Shown here: in pieces, positions 24,575 to 36,239 of the stretch
Numbering within the stretch: the first letter of the stretch is position 1
Layout of the letters: the number at the start of each line of letters is the position of its first letter
NCBI GenBank assembly: GCA_025024175.1
Contig: QCXZ01000001.1
Coordinates: 20,584,001-20,648,000, forward strand
Length of the DNA stretch: 64,000 bases
Direction of reading: 5' to 3'
Source: Rhyzopertha dominica
Lineage: Eukaryota > Arthropoda > Insecta > Coleoptera > Bostrichidae
Position numbers and translations under genes: made by a program
The notes under the pieces: generated by a model
The model's database searches: none
Told to the model about the DNA's origin: nothing
What the model saw: the letters and a program-made list of their open reading frames with translations, nothing else

Positions 24575-24960
24575 CTAACACCAAAGGAGTTTATTCTTTC
24601 CAATTAATACGGCATACTATTTATTATATGCTTGCTGAACCCAGCTTAGTCATTACAGCTTATCGTATATAAGGCGACCTTCTAATAACGTATTTGGTTA
24701 AACTAACACCAAAAGAGTTTATTCTTTCCATTTAACACGGCATACTATACACGCTTGTTGGACCCAGCTTCGTCATTACAGCTTATCGTATATAAGGCGA
24801 TCCTCTAATAACGTATTTGGTCTTAACTCGTACCATAAGAGCTTATTCTTTCCACTTAATAAGGCATACTATATACACTTGCTGGACCCAGCTTCGTCAT
24901 TACTGTTTATTGTATAAAAGGCAACCGTCTAATAACGTATTTGGTTAAACTAATACCATA
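24575..24960 (+). repeat. Satellite A, forward array continued
   Basis: Three units continuing the array interrupted at 17283 and 20991. Bases 24575-24881 are essentially identical to 16799-17105, showing that this is a recent block duplication. Confidence 0.92.
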
Positions 24961-25317
24961 ACGAACGTTTGTGGAAAGTTCGTTAGTCTTGATGGCATTA
25001 TAGGATAACTTCTCATTGTAATTAATCCCTTTACGTATGCATGGTGGTTTCTACACAATCCGTTAGCAGATATATTCTGCTCAAGGCACTTATGATCTTC
25101 AGTTAAATCGACTTTGATCAATGCAGCTTCGTATCTCGTTATGGTACAAAAAGCAATACACTACTAGCCAGACACATCAGCACTTGCGTTCGCCAAATTA
25201 AATTTGTCGAAACACCGTCAGTCTAAAGGAATTGTAGAACATCCTTTGATTTTAATTAATACGTTAACGTATGGTGATTTTAACCCAATATGTTTGCAGA
25301 TGCATTCTATTCAAGGC
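24961..25317. other. Spacer between convergent satellite arrays
   Basis: No tandem unit matching A or B is seen. Two weakly similar segments (around 25030 and 25260, both with CGTATG-TGGT and AAGGCA) suggest decayed longer repeats. No ORF is recognised. Confidence 0.4.
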
Positions 25318-26930
25318 ATATCAGATTGTGTTGCATTAAATCAAACAATATAGTCCCTTCTACTATTATATCGAGCAAAAGCATTATTAGAAGCTAAACG
25401 AATCATTCTGACTTATATAATACCAGGATTGTACCTAGCAGGCATAACTGACTGTCGCTTTAAATCAAGCAGTATACTCCCTAATACTATTATATCGAGC
25501 AAAAGCGTTATTAAAAGCTAGACGTATCTACCTTACATATAATACCAGCATTGTACCCAGCAAGCATAACAGATTGTGTCGCTTTAAATCAAACAATATA
25601 GTCCCTTATACTATTATATCGAGCAAAAGCGTTATTAAAAGCTAGACGTATCTACCTGACTGATATAATACCATCATTGTACCTAGCAAGCTTAACAGCT
25701 TGTGTCAATTAAATCAAACAATGTAGTCCCTTATACTATTATATGGGGCAAAAGCGTTATTAGAAGCTAAACGTAACTTCCTGATATATGATACCAGCAT
25801 TGTACCAAGCAAGCATAACATATTGTCGCTTTAAAACGAACAAGATGGTTCTTTATACCATTATATTGAGCAAAAGCGTTATTAGAAGCTAGACGTATCT
25901 TCCTGACTCCTATAATACCAGCATTGTATCCAGCAAGCATAACAGATTGTGTCGCTTTAAATCAAATAATATAGTCCCTTATACTATTATTTCGAGCAAA
26001 AGCTTTATTAAAAGTTAGATGTATCTACATGACTCATATAATACCAGCATTGTACCTATCAAGCTTAACGTATTGTGTCGCTTTAAATCAAACAATATAG
26101 TCTCTTATACAATTATATCGAGCAAAAGCGTTATTAAAAGTTAGACGTATCTACATGACTCATATAATACCAGCATTGTACCTGGCAAGCGCTAACAGAT
26201 TGTGTCGCTTTCAATCAAACAATATAGTCCCTTATACTATTATATCAAGCAAAAGCGTTATTAAAAGTTAGACGTGTCTTCCCAGCAAGCTTAACAGGTT
26301 GTGTCGCTTTAAACCGAACAAAATGATCCCTTATACCATTATATTGAGCAAAAGCGTTATTAGAAGCTAGACGTATCTTCCTGGCTCATATAATACCAGC
26401 AAGCGTAACAGATTGTGTCGCTTTAAATTAAACAATATAGTCCCTAATACTATTATATCAAGCAAAAGCGTTATTAGAAGGTAGATGTCGTCTTCCTGAC
26501 TCACAATACCAGCATTGTATCCAGCAAGCATAACAGATTGCGTCGCTTTAAATCAAACAATATAGTCCCTTATACTATTATATAGAGCAAAAACGTTATT
26601 AGAAAGTAGACGTGTCTTCCTGATGTCTTATATAATACCAGCATTGTAGCCAGCAAACATAACAGATTGTGTAGCTTTAAATCAAACAATATAGTCCCTT
26701 ATGATATTATACCGAGCAAAAGCGTTATTATAAGCTAGACGTATCTACCTAACTCATAAAATACCATAATTGTACCCAGCAAGCTTAACAGGTTGTGTCG
26801 CTTTAAATCGAACAAAATGGTCCTTTATACTATTATTTTGAGCAAAAGCGTTATTAGAAGCTAGACGTATCTTCTTGGCTCATATAATACCAGCAAGCAT
26901 AACTAATTGTGTTCCGTTAAATCGAAATTC
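25318..26930 (-). repeat. Satellite B array
   Basis: About 13 units of roughly 115-128 bp. Recurrent blocks are TAAATCAAACAATATAGTCC, CTTATACTATTATATCGAGC, AAAAGCGTTATTA and ATACCAGCATTGTACC. When reversed, the order of the blocks TTATTAG-CG, AATACG and CAGCAAGCGTA in satellite A can be aligned with B. B is therefore probably a diverged relative of A in opposite orientation. Some units lack the GCATTGTACC block. Confidence 0.88.
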
Positions 26931-27062
26931 TTTCGAAGCTGCAAGCGTATATAGTATGCCTTATTAAGGGGAAAGAATAAACTCTTATGGTATTAGTTAA
27001 AACCAAATACGTTTTTATACGTTCACCCTAGCATACGATAGTTTAACCAAATACGGTATCAG
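26931..27062 (-). repeat. Satellite A fragment, reverse orientation
   Basis: GCGTATATAGTATGCCTTATTAAGG, then GAATAAACTCTTATGGTATT and AACCAAATACG, is the reverse complement of the satellite A unit. It closes the B array, so A-type units bound the locus on both sides in opposite orientation. Confidence 0.85.
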
Positions 27063-27089
27063 ACTTGCACTTACTTTTTCTGTATAAGA

Positions 27090-27595
27090 AAACAAACATT
27101 ACAGGAAGTGTCATGATCTTGGAAGAAGCTTTATTAGTCAGTGCTGTAAAAATGTGTCGAAAATACATCATATTGCGACCTAAAGCTNCTGGTGGGAGAT
27201 TTTTCTTGCGATACATTTAGGCATCAACACAATTTCNAAACCTTTTCACAAGTANCTTTACTTTTTGGGCTCCCAGGTCCAGAAAATTATACTGGACATN
27301 GAATGAGGCGTTCTTTGACAATATTATTAGTATATGCTGGTGNCAATATTACCACTTTCAAGCGTCACAGTGGTTGGAAATCGGCTACAATAGAGGAAAG
27401 TTATATTGAACAATCAGTGTCCAGCAAGATAGCAGTTTCTGAAAAAAACTAAGGTCCTACCTAATGTCGTCGAAGTTTTGGGCCCTTCCACTCCTTCAAA
27501 AACTCTTTATCGAGCGAATTTGAATAGTTCTGGTCAAAATTACAAGACCGTTCTAGAAATGNATGTTATTCTTAATATTAATAATAATTATGAAT
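27090..27595 (+). pseudogene. Tyrosine recombinase, C-terminal relic
   Basis: The plus strand encodes KYIILRPKA, then LLFGLPGPENYTGH-MRRSL and TFKRHSGWKSATIEESYIE. These contain the H-x-x-R box, the H-x-G-W box and the final active-site Tyr of a phage-integrase/tyrosine-recombinase fold, in the arrangement of insect Crypton-like proteins. The R of the first motif's upstream arginine and the N-terminal domains are not present. A stop and a frameshift occur near 27220, with several Ns. It sits 30 bases from the end of the satellite locus, so it may belong to the same mobile unit. Confidence 0.75.
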
Positions 27596-27599
27596 AGAA

Positions 27600-29489
27600 T
27601 GCTATAAAATGAAACCGTAGCATTATGAATTTTAATCAACTAGTGAATTAGAAGGTCTCTAATCTGCAAAAAAACTGAGTTATTGAACCTTCCTAGTATG
27701 GTGGTCATGGATAAATAAATTAATCAATAGTGCGTGCATACACTAATTGTAACAAGCGCTACGTTTTGCGTGAGAAGGAATTATATTACCGTAAAATAGA
27801 TCTAACGATATGATTGGATGTTATATAATCATGTTAATTACCATGGAAATTAGCAAATAAATGGCGTTATGGAAAAAAACAACAAAACGGAATTGTGCCA
27901 AAGTGACTTATTTACAGCTGCGATTTATAATTGTGCGTTGATGCAAAAACTTTTACAACACTGCTTCTTAAATATGAACTTTTATGATGTATATTTGAGT
28001 TTTTGGAAGTGACTAATTAATTATAAGTACAACACTTGTCTGTGGTCTTAAATATTCTTCGGTGGACAAGTAGGTATAACTAAATTAAAACGGTAAAAAG
28101 GTTCAAACATAACATAAGTATAGATACAGTGTGGTGTGTTGTGGGAAAGGAATTTGTTTATATTACATTTTTGACCTTATATTGAGATAAGAGGGTTATT
28201 TAAAGGCGTGAGATCCCTGTTTAGCTGGTGATTTAAATTGCCTTTCATGCATAAGGTGTGTAGCGATTGAAATGCTAGCATTCGGCTTTACAAAAAAAAA
28301 GTTTGGAAGTAGGATCGCAGGCAAGTGTTTAACTCATTAGTACGAAACATTTATTTTGCTTATTTATCATGTATGTTTATATTCAGTGCTTAATTATTCT
28401 CCATATTTCTAGTACTTGTTTGTTTCATTTGTTAAATTAATATTAAATTATTCTAAGTTGAAATAGGTACCTACTTAAGTAACGTAGTTGCGCTGGGACG
28501 TAAATGATTGGATCTGGCTTATAAATAATTACTTCTTCATTAACGCTATAAGCCTTTCGTAATAGTACAAAGAATATACAATGAAAGGAAATCGAAGCAT
28601 TAAAATTATTTATAGATAGATGTAGTAAAATCAAATAAAAATAATGAAAGTTTATTGTGTTTAATATGCGGATCTCCGATTATGGAAATTTGTATTGTTT
28701 ATATTATAATACACGAATACAGGAAACATTACTTACTCCCGCACTGTCCAGTGGCTAGCAGTTAAACATACCTACTTTTTTCTGGCAATAATATAATGAT
28801 CTAAAACTAGTATTAATATCATTTTACAGTTTGTGTTAGTTTTTGTCAAATGTGACAGAGTGAAGTCAAAATGAGTGACTTAAATCAAATACTGTGCTAT
28901 TATAATAGTAAAGTATTTGGTTAAATCGAGCAGATAATGCATCATGTAAATTTGTTGCTAACTGACGGGCCAATCTAAAGTGTAACGTGATCACAACGTA
29001 TGCTGTATATCTTTCTGTTTTTATTACTGATTTAATGTAATATACTTAAGTTGTTTACTAAAATGTTATTGAAGAATATGTAATAATATATCTTATGCCT
29101 GTAAACCCATTAAAATATCTATGTTCATCAAAAGTAGGTATATAATAAATCTATAGACCGTTTGCAGTCATTAACGCTATTTTATTCAACAATATCTTCA
29201 TTCTGTTCCTGTTTTTGCTAGTGTGGAGTGTGGTACTAGTTAGGGGATGACGAGAAAGGCACACTTTATACTATGAGGGTTTTTGGCGCATACCCGGGTT
29301 ATCAAGCTGCAAAATTTAAAAAAAAAAGAAAATAAAACGTAATTCACAGGGAATTATTAAAGAAAAATCCTAATTAATTAATTAAAGCCACATATAACTT
29401 GTTTTTTACAGCATTAAGCTTTTTATAAATACCGCACGATTCCAGAAGTTGAAAATTATGAAAAAAGACGTAAGAATTTAGATGGCAAT
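27600..29489. other. Gene-free AT-rich stretch
   Basis: No gene, RNA or clear transposon was recognised. A short AGTATTTGGTTAAATCGAGC at about 28914 recalls parts of satellites A and B but is isolated. Confidence 0.45.
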
Positions 29490-29690
29490 GCCATCTGTCA
29501 GCATTACACTGACATGATGACAAAGCCATCTAGCTGCCTTAACGGGAACTACTTCCTAAAGGAAGTGACCTGTAGCCTGACAAATTGGCATGCAACTGCA
29601 TACTTCAGTTTGACAGCAGGCCCCCACAGCTATTTTTGCAGTTGGTTGAAGTGCAAACAGCACAGCATAGACATGCATTTTAATGCATTT
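29490..29690 (+). repeat. Short interspersed repeat, full-length reference copy
   Basis: About 200 bp running from GATGGCAATGCCATCTGTCA to CAGCATAGACATGCATTTTAAT-type sequence. The same sequence occurs in both orientations in the foldback at 57505-58075, and its 3' end occurs at 2233. It encodes an apparent short ORF that stays open in two copies, but no promoter box or known domain is seen. Confidence 0.75.
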
Positions 29691-29699
29691 TATGAAGAA

Positions 29700-30750
29700 A
29701 GACATCTGCCCTAACCAATCCATATAATATTATAGGTAATAATATTTATTTCCCAATATTAAAAAAATACAAATAAAAATATAAATATGTTGCTGAGCAC
29801 AAAACAGACCAAATTAAATACCAGCAACTACATTATATAGTATGTAGCAAATTAAAGATTGAAAATTAATGTCACATTGATCTGCAATGGTATTATAAAG
29901 ATGATATACGAAATACTGGCGACTGAGCAATAACCAGGAAACAAATCCTTTCCAATATCCAAGAACAGTCAATATTGTTATGGAATATGTCATATAAAAT
30001 AAAATAATAAAAATACATTTATACATTTCTGGTCTTTTAGTGGTTTCATAATGTCATTAGCATATCACTATAAATATTTTGTAATAATCGAATGTTGCTT
30101 TTGTCGTTGTTTAAAAGCTATACCTAGTGTTTTGTGCAAATTCAATAGCTGCTCCAATAAAGATTCTGTTAATAATTCTTCACTGTTCAGGGTGTTTTTT
30201 CTACCATCTATTCTAGAGGGTCAGAGCAATCGGGCATTGGAATAATTATTGTGTTATGTTATAGTGTTTCTGTGCAAAGCCTTACTTTGCNCTTGCACAA
30301 ATAAGGGTTCTGTTAATTATTATTAACTGTTAAGGGCCCTTAATATTTTATGCTTTATTCTGGAGGGCCAAAGTATCTGACACTGACATTTTAAATTCTT
30401 TATGGTAAAGTATCTTTGGACAAAATTTGGTGATGACAAACGCTATACTAAAGCTCCAAACAATTTGTATGAAGTTTCCATTCAGTCCTGGGTTACTTTT
30501 TTCCAGTTGCAACCCTGTGAACGCAAGGTCTAGCTAGCGTCGCTAGTGTGTCCTGTTGATGTTGGTAATTAACTTCAGTCATACAAACATGCTAGGGAAA
30601 ATTTTGATAAATAAATAATTAAACCAGTAAGCTCACTTCCTGGGGTTTTCAAATATCAGCGCTTTTCTTCCGCTTTAGGTTAGGAGATTCTATAGTTTCA
30701 ATGTTTACTGTTGCTAAGTTCACTGTAGTACACTCCGGTTAGTTAAGCTG
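29700..30750. other. Gene-free stretch
   Basis: AT-rich with no recognised gene. One N lies at 30291. Confidence 0.4.
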
Positions 30751-30939
30751 TTAAAAACTGAGAATTACATATAGTTGTGTGATACAGGTTTCTATCGGAC
30801 GACCCACTTGCTCAGTTCCGGTATTCAAACGTATGGGCTTTCTATTGAACGTCCTTTCTATCCAACAATCCGTAGCCGTTTTCTCTGCGTAGACATTCTT
30901 GACATGACAGATTAGAAATCCGTAATTTAGTGCCGCCAT
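30751..30939 (-). repeat. Dispersed repeat with conserved coding-like tract, second copy
   Basis: The 62-codon minus-strand ORF shares IER-F-RKP-RL-TG--QVG and the following PIE-C-TQL with the plus-strand copy at 14658-14936. Amino-acid-compatible differences at this distance suggest the tract was coding in the source element. Confidence 0.5.
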
Positions 30940-31499
30940 CTCTGGGAGGTGTCCCCTTCTAGCAAAATTGGAGTAACATAAAAGTAGGTAGGTATCTTAG
31001 TTTTTTGATCTGTGATAAAAGGTCTCGCGTTCTCTATTAAAATAGAGAACGTCCTGGGTACAAAGTATATGTATATCTGCATTGAAGATGTTTTTTGTAA
31101 ATAATACGTAATCTCATGAAAATTTAAACTGAATCTAAATTTAATTCAGTATATTCAGTATATTTAGTATAATAAACAACTGGTAATATCATTACATCAT
31201 AACTATTGCATTACTATCACCATTGAGTTTATTACTCCGATCAGGAATATTATAATCCGATAAGGAATATTATAATCAAGGCTATCACTAAGTTATTTTG
31301 TAATATGCACCTAGATGAGTAAACATCTGTGTGTGCACCATACAAAGACATTTATTATCAATCGTAAGTCACCAATGAGATACACTACCTTATTTAGTAC
31401 AATATGAAATTAGAACTGGCAAAGGAAAAGGCAAAACAATTAATAGTAGAATCAATCAACAAATAATACTCATGCCAAGCTATGTAGAAACAGAAAAGC

Positions 31500-32600
31500 A
31501 TATCATAAATTTAGCAAGATGTTTCACAACATATGCTTTGCATTGTTTAATAAAGGTTTTACTTTTTTTATCTGTTTTATATCTGTAGGTAACAGATTAT
31601 AGAACCTAGGTGCCAAGAAATTAAAAAAAGCCTGTGCCTAAATTGGTATTACTAGTTGGAGTTTTCAACAGATTGCGACCATGACTTCTCGTGTTACAGG
31701 AGGGGTCAATATATTCCCTACGAGTTTTGTATAGATGTATATATCGGCAAACACTTATTATGTATAACGTTCTAACATTAAGTATGTTGTCACTGTATAG
31801 ACAATCCGTTGGGAAATATCTGCTGTGCTTGTAAATAATTTTTAATATATAGTTTTGTGTGACGTTCAGCTGCCACAAGCAACTTCTGCCCAAACCTCCC
31901 CAAACCACAATACCATAATTAATTAGGGAATCTACTGTCGTTTTGCAAATTATTACTAGTAATTTTGGACCAAGAATTTCTCTTAAAGTGTAAAATGTGT
32001 GTATTAGTTTACAGATATTATTACTAAGTTTCATAACATGTTTGTCCCATTTGTGATAATCATCCATGTTATGACAATGTTTGATATCCCTAACCTCGTC
32101 AATTGTCCAATGTGTTCCTTGTATCTTAAGTCTGGTGTAGTTAGGTCTGTTTGCAGCTGTCAAAGAGAAGGCTATATATTTTGATTTGTCAATGTTTGTT
32201 AATTTAAATGAATTTAACCAATCAACAACTGCACCCACAAAACGACAGCCATGTCATCGGCATATGATATATAGTCAAACCTTATGGAAAAGTCACACCA
32301 GTTAATAAGTTGATGTCGGGGCATAGTGTATAAGGCCTTCGCAAGGTCCAAAAACACTACAATTCACTTCCTGCCATTGTCAACATGTTCTGTAATTACT
32401 CTTAACGAGTTCATAAATGGCATCAGCTGTGCTCGAGCCAGGCAAAAAACCAAACTGTTTGGTAGACAAGCATCTTATTATCTAGGAGGTATTTTTGAAG
32501 TCTACTTTTGAGGCATTTCTCAAATATTTTTGCCACATTGCTTATGACACTTATAGGTCTAAAATTTGTGACATCAGTCCAATCATTTTACATGTTTGCT
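31500..32600 (-). pseudogene. Non-LTR retrotransposon (jockey-like) reverse transcriptase relic
   Basis: On the minus strand, RT motifs occur in order: NFRPISVISNVAKIFEKCL (about 32580-32520), GFLPGSSTADAIYEL, FLDLAKA (about 32350), and SYADDMA, the catalytic box (about 32265). These are followed by the thumb region and C-terminal domain (LKIIYKHSRYFPTD, then GTGFFNFLAPRFYNLLP if one extra T is ignored). Frameshifts and stops separate the blocks. The endonuclease half is missing, as expected for a 5'-truncated LINE. Confidence 0.88.
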
Positions 32601-32704
32601 TTTCTAATACTTTTTGTCATCAATCGTATACATTGTGCATGTCTAAGATCTGTGGTGTAGTTATGCGCTCTATTTTCTTTTTCTGTGATCATTTCATAAA
32701 TTAC

Positions 32705-32868
32705 GTGCACAAGTAATCGCAATGTAATTCTAATCATAATTGATTACAGAAATAATGGCAAATAATTGTAATCATAATCGATTACAAAAATGATGGCAAG
32801 TAATTGTAATCATAATCGATTACAAAAATGATTGCAAGTAATTGTAATCGATTACTTTTAAGCTCTGA
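32705..32868. repeat. hAT-like terminus with about 39-bp tandem units
   Basis: Three to four units of GTAATTGTAATCATAATCGA plus TTACAAAAATGATGGCAA, ending in CGATTACTTTTAAGCTCTG. The reverse complement of that end, CAGAGCTTAAAAGTAATCG, resembles the terminus at 13716. It is probably one end of a decayed hAT-family element. Confidence 0.6.
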
Positions 32869-32879
32869 ATTGCCACATA

Positions 32880-34686
32880 AACATTTTTTTTAAATAACGG
32901 CCTACAAACTTACTGCAAAAACCTAAAACAATAGGCACCCATATTGTCCATGGAAACAACAGAATAATGGCACTAAATTAAAAAGTAAATATAAAGCAAT
33001 CTGATGTAGTAGTGTTAAAACACTTCTTTCAGCTAAAAACAAATATGTGCTTGTAATGTAATGCACTAAAATGACTTATGTATTAATTACAGGCTGATAC
33101 AGATCATGACTGTCATCTTCTAACATCATATCAACTTATCTGTGTTACCAGATGTAATACTAGACATAGACATAATTGTGCTGTGTTGTCTGTTATGAAT
33201 TTGTTTTATATGGTTTTATAAGTTCTTTATATTTGGCAGTTTAAATATTTTCCAATTGTTTCATTAGTATTCCAATGACAACGTAATTGAACTCGAGATA
33301 GATACTGTGATTGGACCACATTGCTGGAAACCCAATATAGCAACCGGGAGTAGCAAAAAACTGGGAATAGACGAGATATTTATACAAACTGTAACATGAA
33401 GAAGTTCAGTATTTAAATAATGCCTCCTTGTTGCAAGAAATCTCCAAAACCTCAGAAAACTGACCAATGGCTCTTGAAATATCGCGCAAATAAATGGCTT
33501 ATATACTACTAGCGACCAATTTTTATCTGAGGCATGGAAAAAATCCAACTCTGTTGTTTGACATGAGAAATAGATCCTTGTCAGTTAAACGATGTATTTT
33601 TTTATAATAGGTCAAAAATCAATTATTTTCATTTGATATAACTGATTTAAGTTTAACTTGAACTTTTTTCATTGAATAGATTATGGTATTACTCAACCCA
33701 ATTTTACGGGGAGATCCTGTAAGGAAGATACCAGAAATTGCTCATATGTATGTATTACAATTAAGCTTTTTAGAACACGTGCCTTTCGAAGTGACATTCG
33801 AGGGGTATTCATAAATACAATACAGCTTTTAACGTGCTGTCATAGGAATCCCATTATTGCTTAATACTAACGTCAGTCGCTAGGGGTGGGACATTACATT
33901 AAATTCCAATGTTTCAATCAATCATTAGATTCAGATCATTCAAATCATTCATGAATTGTTACCGAAAACCGAGTTGTTAGACCTACTTAGACAGCTGCAA
34001 CTAGTGCAACTTGCATCCCGACATGGTACCTTACTTGCGAAGTACAGCCAAATAGTAATTTCCTAATGTCAATAAGTTATTCTTTGGTACAGCTATAATA
34101 CTGGTTATAAATCGCAATTCTTCAAAACAGGCCAAGCCACGCAGAACAGGGATAAATGAGTCTTACAGTCTGATCTGACACTTCTCAAACAGCAGAAGTC
34201 AGTTGTTCTTAATTAGATTAGGGTTGTTTTTATGGATTATGAATTGAAAGTGAAAGAAATATCTCGTCGCAGCATATAAAAAGCTGTGCTCTCGTTACGT
34301 CGTCGTCTTGTCAAAGATGAAGGGCGCACGACCGCGCGAGGCAGGAATGATGCTAATTCATTAGCTGTGAACCGAATCAAACAAATCAAGGCATGGTCGT
34401 TCATTTAAAACAAGGGGTCATGAACAGCCCAGTCTCTGTGCGTCAGGCGTCAGTATATTTTGAGTCTCCACGGTTTCGTATGTGTGCACTGGGTATACTT
34501 CAGATGCCATATTGGATGACGTAATCCTAAAAAGCCTAATTTTGTATGAAAAGTTGCCCAAAAGCACATGTAAAATTAATTTTTACATTATTATAAATAT
34601 TCGTATTTGGAAAGCACAGTAAAACTACAATTTTAATAAAATCTAATTTAAATACATCATACGTTTACAACACCCCCAACATTTTA
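32880..34686. other. Intergenic stretch
   Basis: No confident gene. A minus-strand open frame at 33264-33548 has no recognisable domain and no splice context, and I do not call it. Confidence 0.4.
34632..34637 (-). terminator. Possible polyadenylation signal of the dehydrogenase gene
   Basis: ATTAAA on the minus strand lies about 50 bases after the dehydrogenase stop. No canonical AATAAA lies closer. Confidence 0.35.
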
Positions 34687-35822
34687 TCAATATCCTTTGT
34701 CAAAATCTACTGTCAATGATAACGGCTTGCCTCCCTTAAACAATTGATAATTGCTACTGAACAGTTCTACCACTTCTTTAGCCCTTGTTGGGCCAGCAAT
34801 GTGGGGAGTAATAATAACATTTTCCATGGTCCACAGTTTGCTGTTTTTAGGGAGGGGTTCAGTTTCAAAAAACATCCAGAGCAGCAGCACGAAACCATTT
34901 TCTTTCGAGAGCGGTAATGAGGTCTGCTTCTTTTATTATACCACCTCTTCCAATATTGATAAAAACGGGTGATTTGCCTAATGCGAGATTAATAAATATT
35001 TAGTGAAAAGCAAAAATAAAATTGCCTACCTTCACAGTTCTGAAGAAGATCTGCATTTAGTAATCCTTTTGTCTCGAATGTATTTGGTAAGACACTGATA
35101 ATATAATCACATTTTTGTAGCAAATCAGGTAAATTTTGTTTTGTGTAATAAACCTTTACATAGTCCATTTCCCTAGGATTTCTTCCAAATCCAAGCACAG
35201 ACCCTCCTAAATTATGCAGTCCTATCCCAACTGGAAACTAAAAATTCCAATATCTACTTCTACATAAACCTCAGAAACTACTAAAAGCAACTCACTTGTG
35301 TTTCCGATTTGACCCATACCCAAGATTCCAAAAGTTAGTTCTGGAATAATCCTAAATCGTCTAGTCTCAGAATTATCCCAGATTTTTGTTTTCTGATTAT
35401 CGTAATTGAAGTAAAAGTTACGTTCGTAATTTACAATGTGAGCCAAAACATACTCCAACATAATTTGTCCAAAGTACTTTCCGGAGAATCTTGTTATCAA
35501 ACAAGGAGGAGGTGTAGGCTTTAAAAAAGGGAACAAACCATCTAGTCCTGCCCAGGTACCTTGTATCCACTTCGTGTTTTTGAGATCATATAGATGAGGA
35601 CCGATTAGGTCAAAATCTGCTATGATTATCTCTGAATGTATAAGTTCATTAATGCTTTCTGGAAATGTTTGGTGTTATACTTTTTAATCTCGAAGGATAC
35701 AAATGATAGTGTATACCCACTGAGCATGGAGTTGATATATCCTTAAATACAAGATTTGGCAATGCATGCCGTAATTCGGCAACTAAACTTTTTACCTTAC
35801 TTAAAACACAAACAGAAGTCAT
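34687..35822 (-). CDS. D-isomer-specific 2-hydroxyacid dehydrogenase, one frameshift
   Basis: An NAD(P)-dependent oxidoreductase of the D-2-hydroxyacid dehydrogenase family, probably reducing glyoxylate, hydroxypyruvate or a similar 2-keto acid; the substrate is not settled by sequence. Minus-strand exons: 35822-35717, 35658-35296, 35230-35030, 34977-34687 (961 bases, 319 codons plus stop if one base is removed). The start ATG gives MTSVCVLSKVKSLVAEL. Exon 2 has GTWAGLDGLFPF and the nucleotide-binding GMGQIG, and exon 3 CDYIISVLPNT. Exon 4 has NIGRGGII (catalytic Arg about 234), ETEPLP (Glu about 263) and TPHIAG (His about 282). In exon 4 a run of six T (34867-34872 on the plus strand) has one base too many, between DVF and ETEP, breaking the frame. 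All catalytic residues survive on both sides, so assembly error or a very recent loss is likely. Confidence 0.9.
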
Positions 35823-36239
35823 ATTATTAAAAATTAAAACTGTTTGGTTACTGGGTAGTTGACTTGTATGTAGTTCATATGAATCGAAATGGTCACATTG
35901 CAAGGTTGCAATACAAATAAACAGATGAACTAATTTCACAAAGTACGACAGGTTGCCCAACTATAACCAACGTACCAACGTGCAACCTAGTTATTCCCTA
36001 GTTAAACCTCTTCTATTCACCGACCACCGAAGGAAAAAGTATTTAATTAAACAGTTCTTGTGTGTTACTGTATACTGCACAGGTAAATTTACTGTTTTAT
36101 TTTGCATATCGTATACCTATTTCATGTATGAATTAATTAAAATACAATTAGTTGTAGTATTTAGTATTACATAACACCTTAAAGGTTATCAAGGTGCTTT
36201 TTGATCCAAGGCAAATTCTACTGAACTTGTTTATTAGGT
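35823..36239. promoter_or_regulatory. Bidirectional promoter region
   Basis: The start codons of the dehydrogenase (35822, minus) and ATP synthase delta (36240, plus) are 417 bases apart and point away from each other. The spacer must therefore hold both promoters and 5' UTRs. No convincing TATA box is assigned. Confidence 0.5.

Noticed and set aside
15745..26930. CRISPR-like array
   Set aside because: The repeats are adjacent 120-bp units without unique spacers, and the surroundings are eukaryotic genes with introns.
32705..32868. CpG or promoter-like regulatory repeat
   Set aside because: The motif matches hAT-like termini elsewhere in the window, so a transposon remnant explains it better.
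33264..33548. 94-codon minus-strand ORF
   Set aside because: No homology recognised, no splice signals, and AT-rich low-complexity surroundings.
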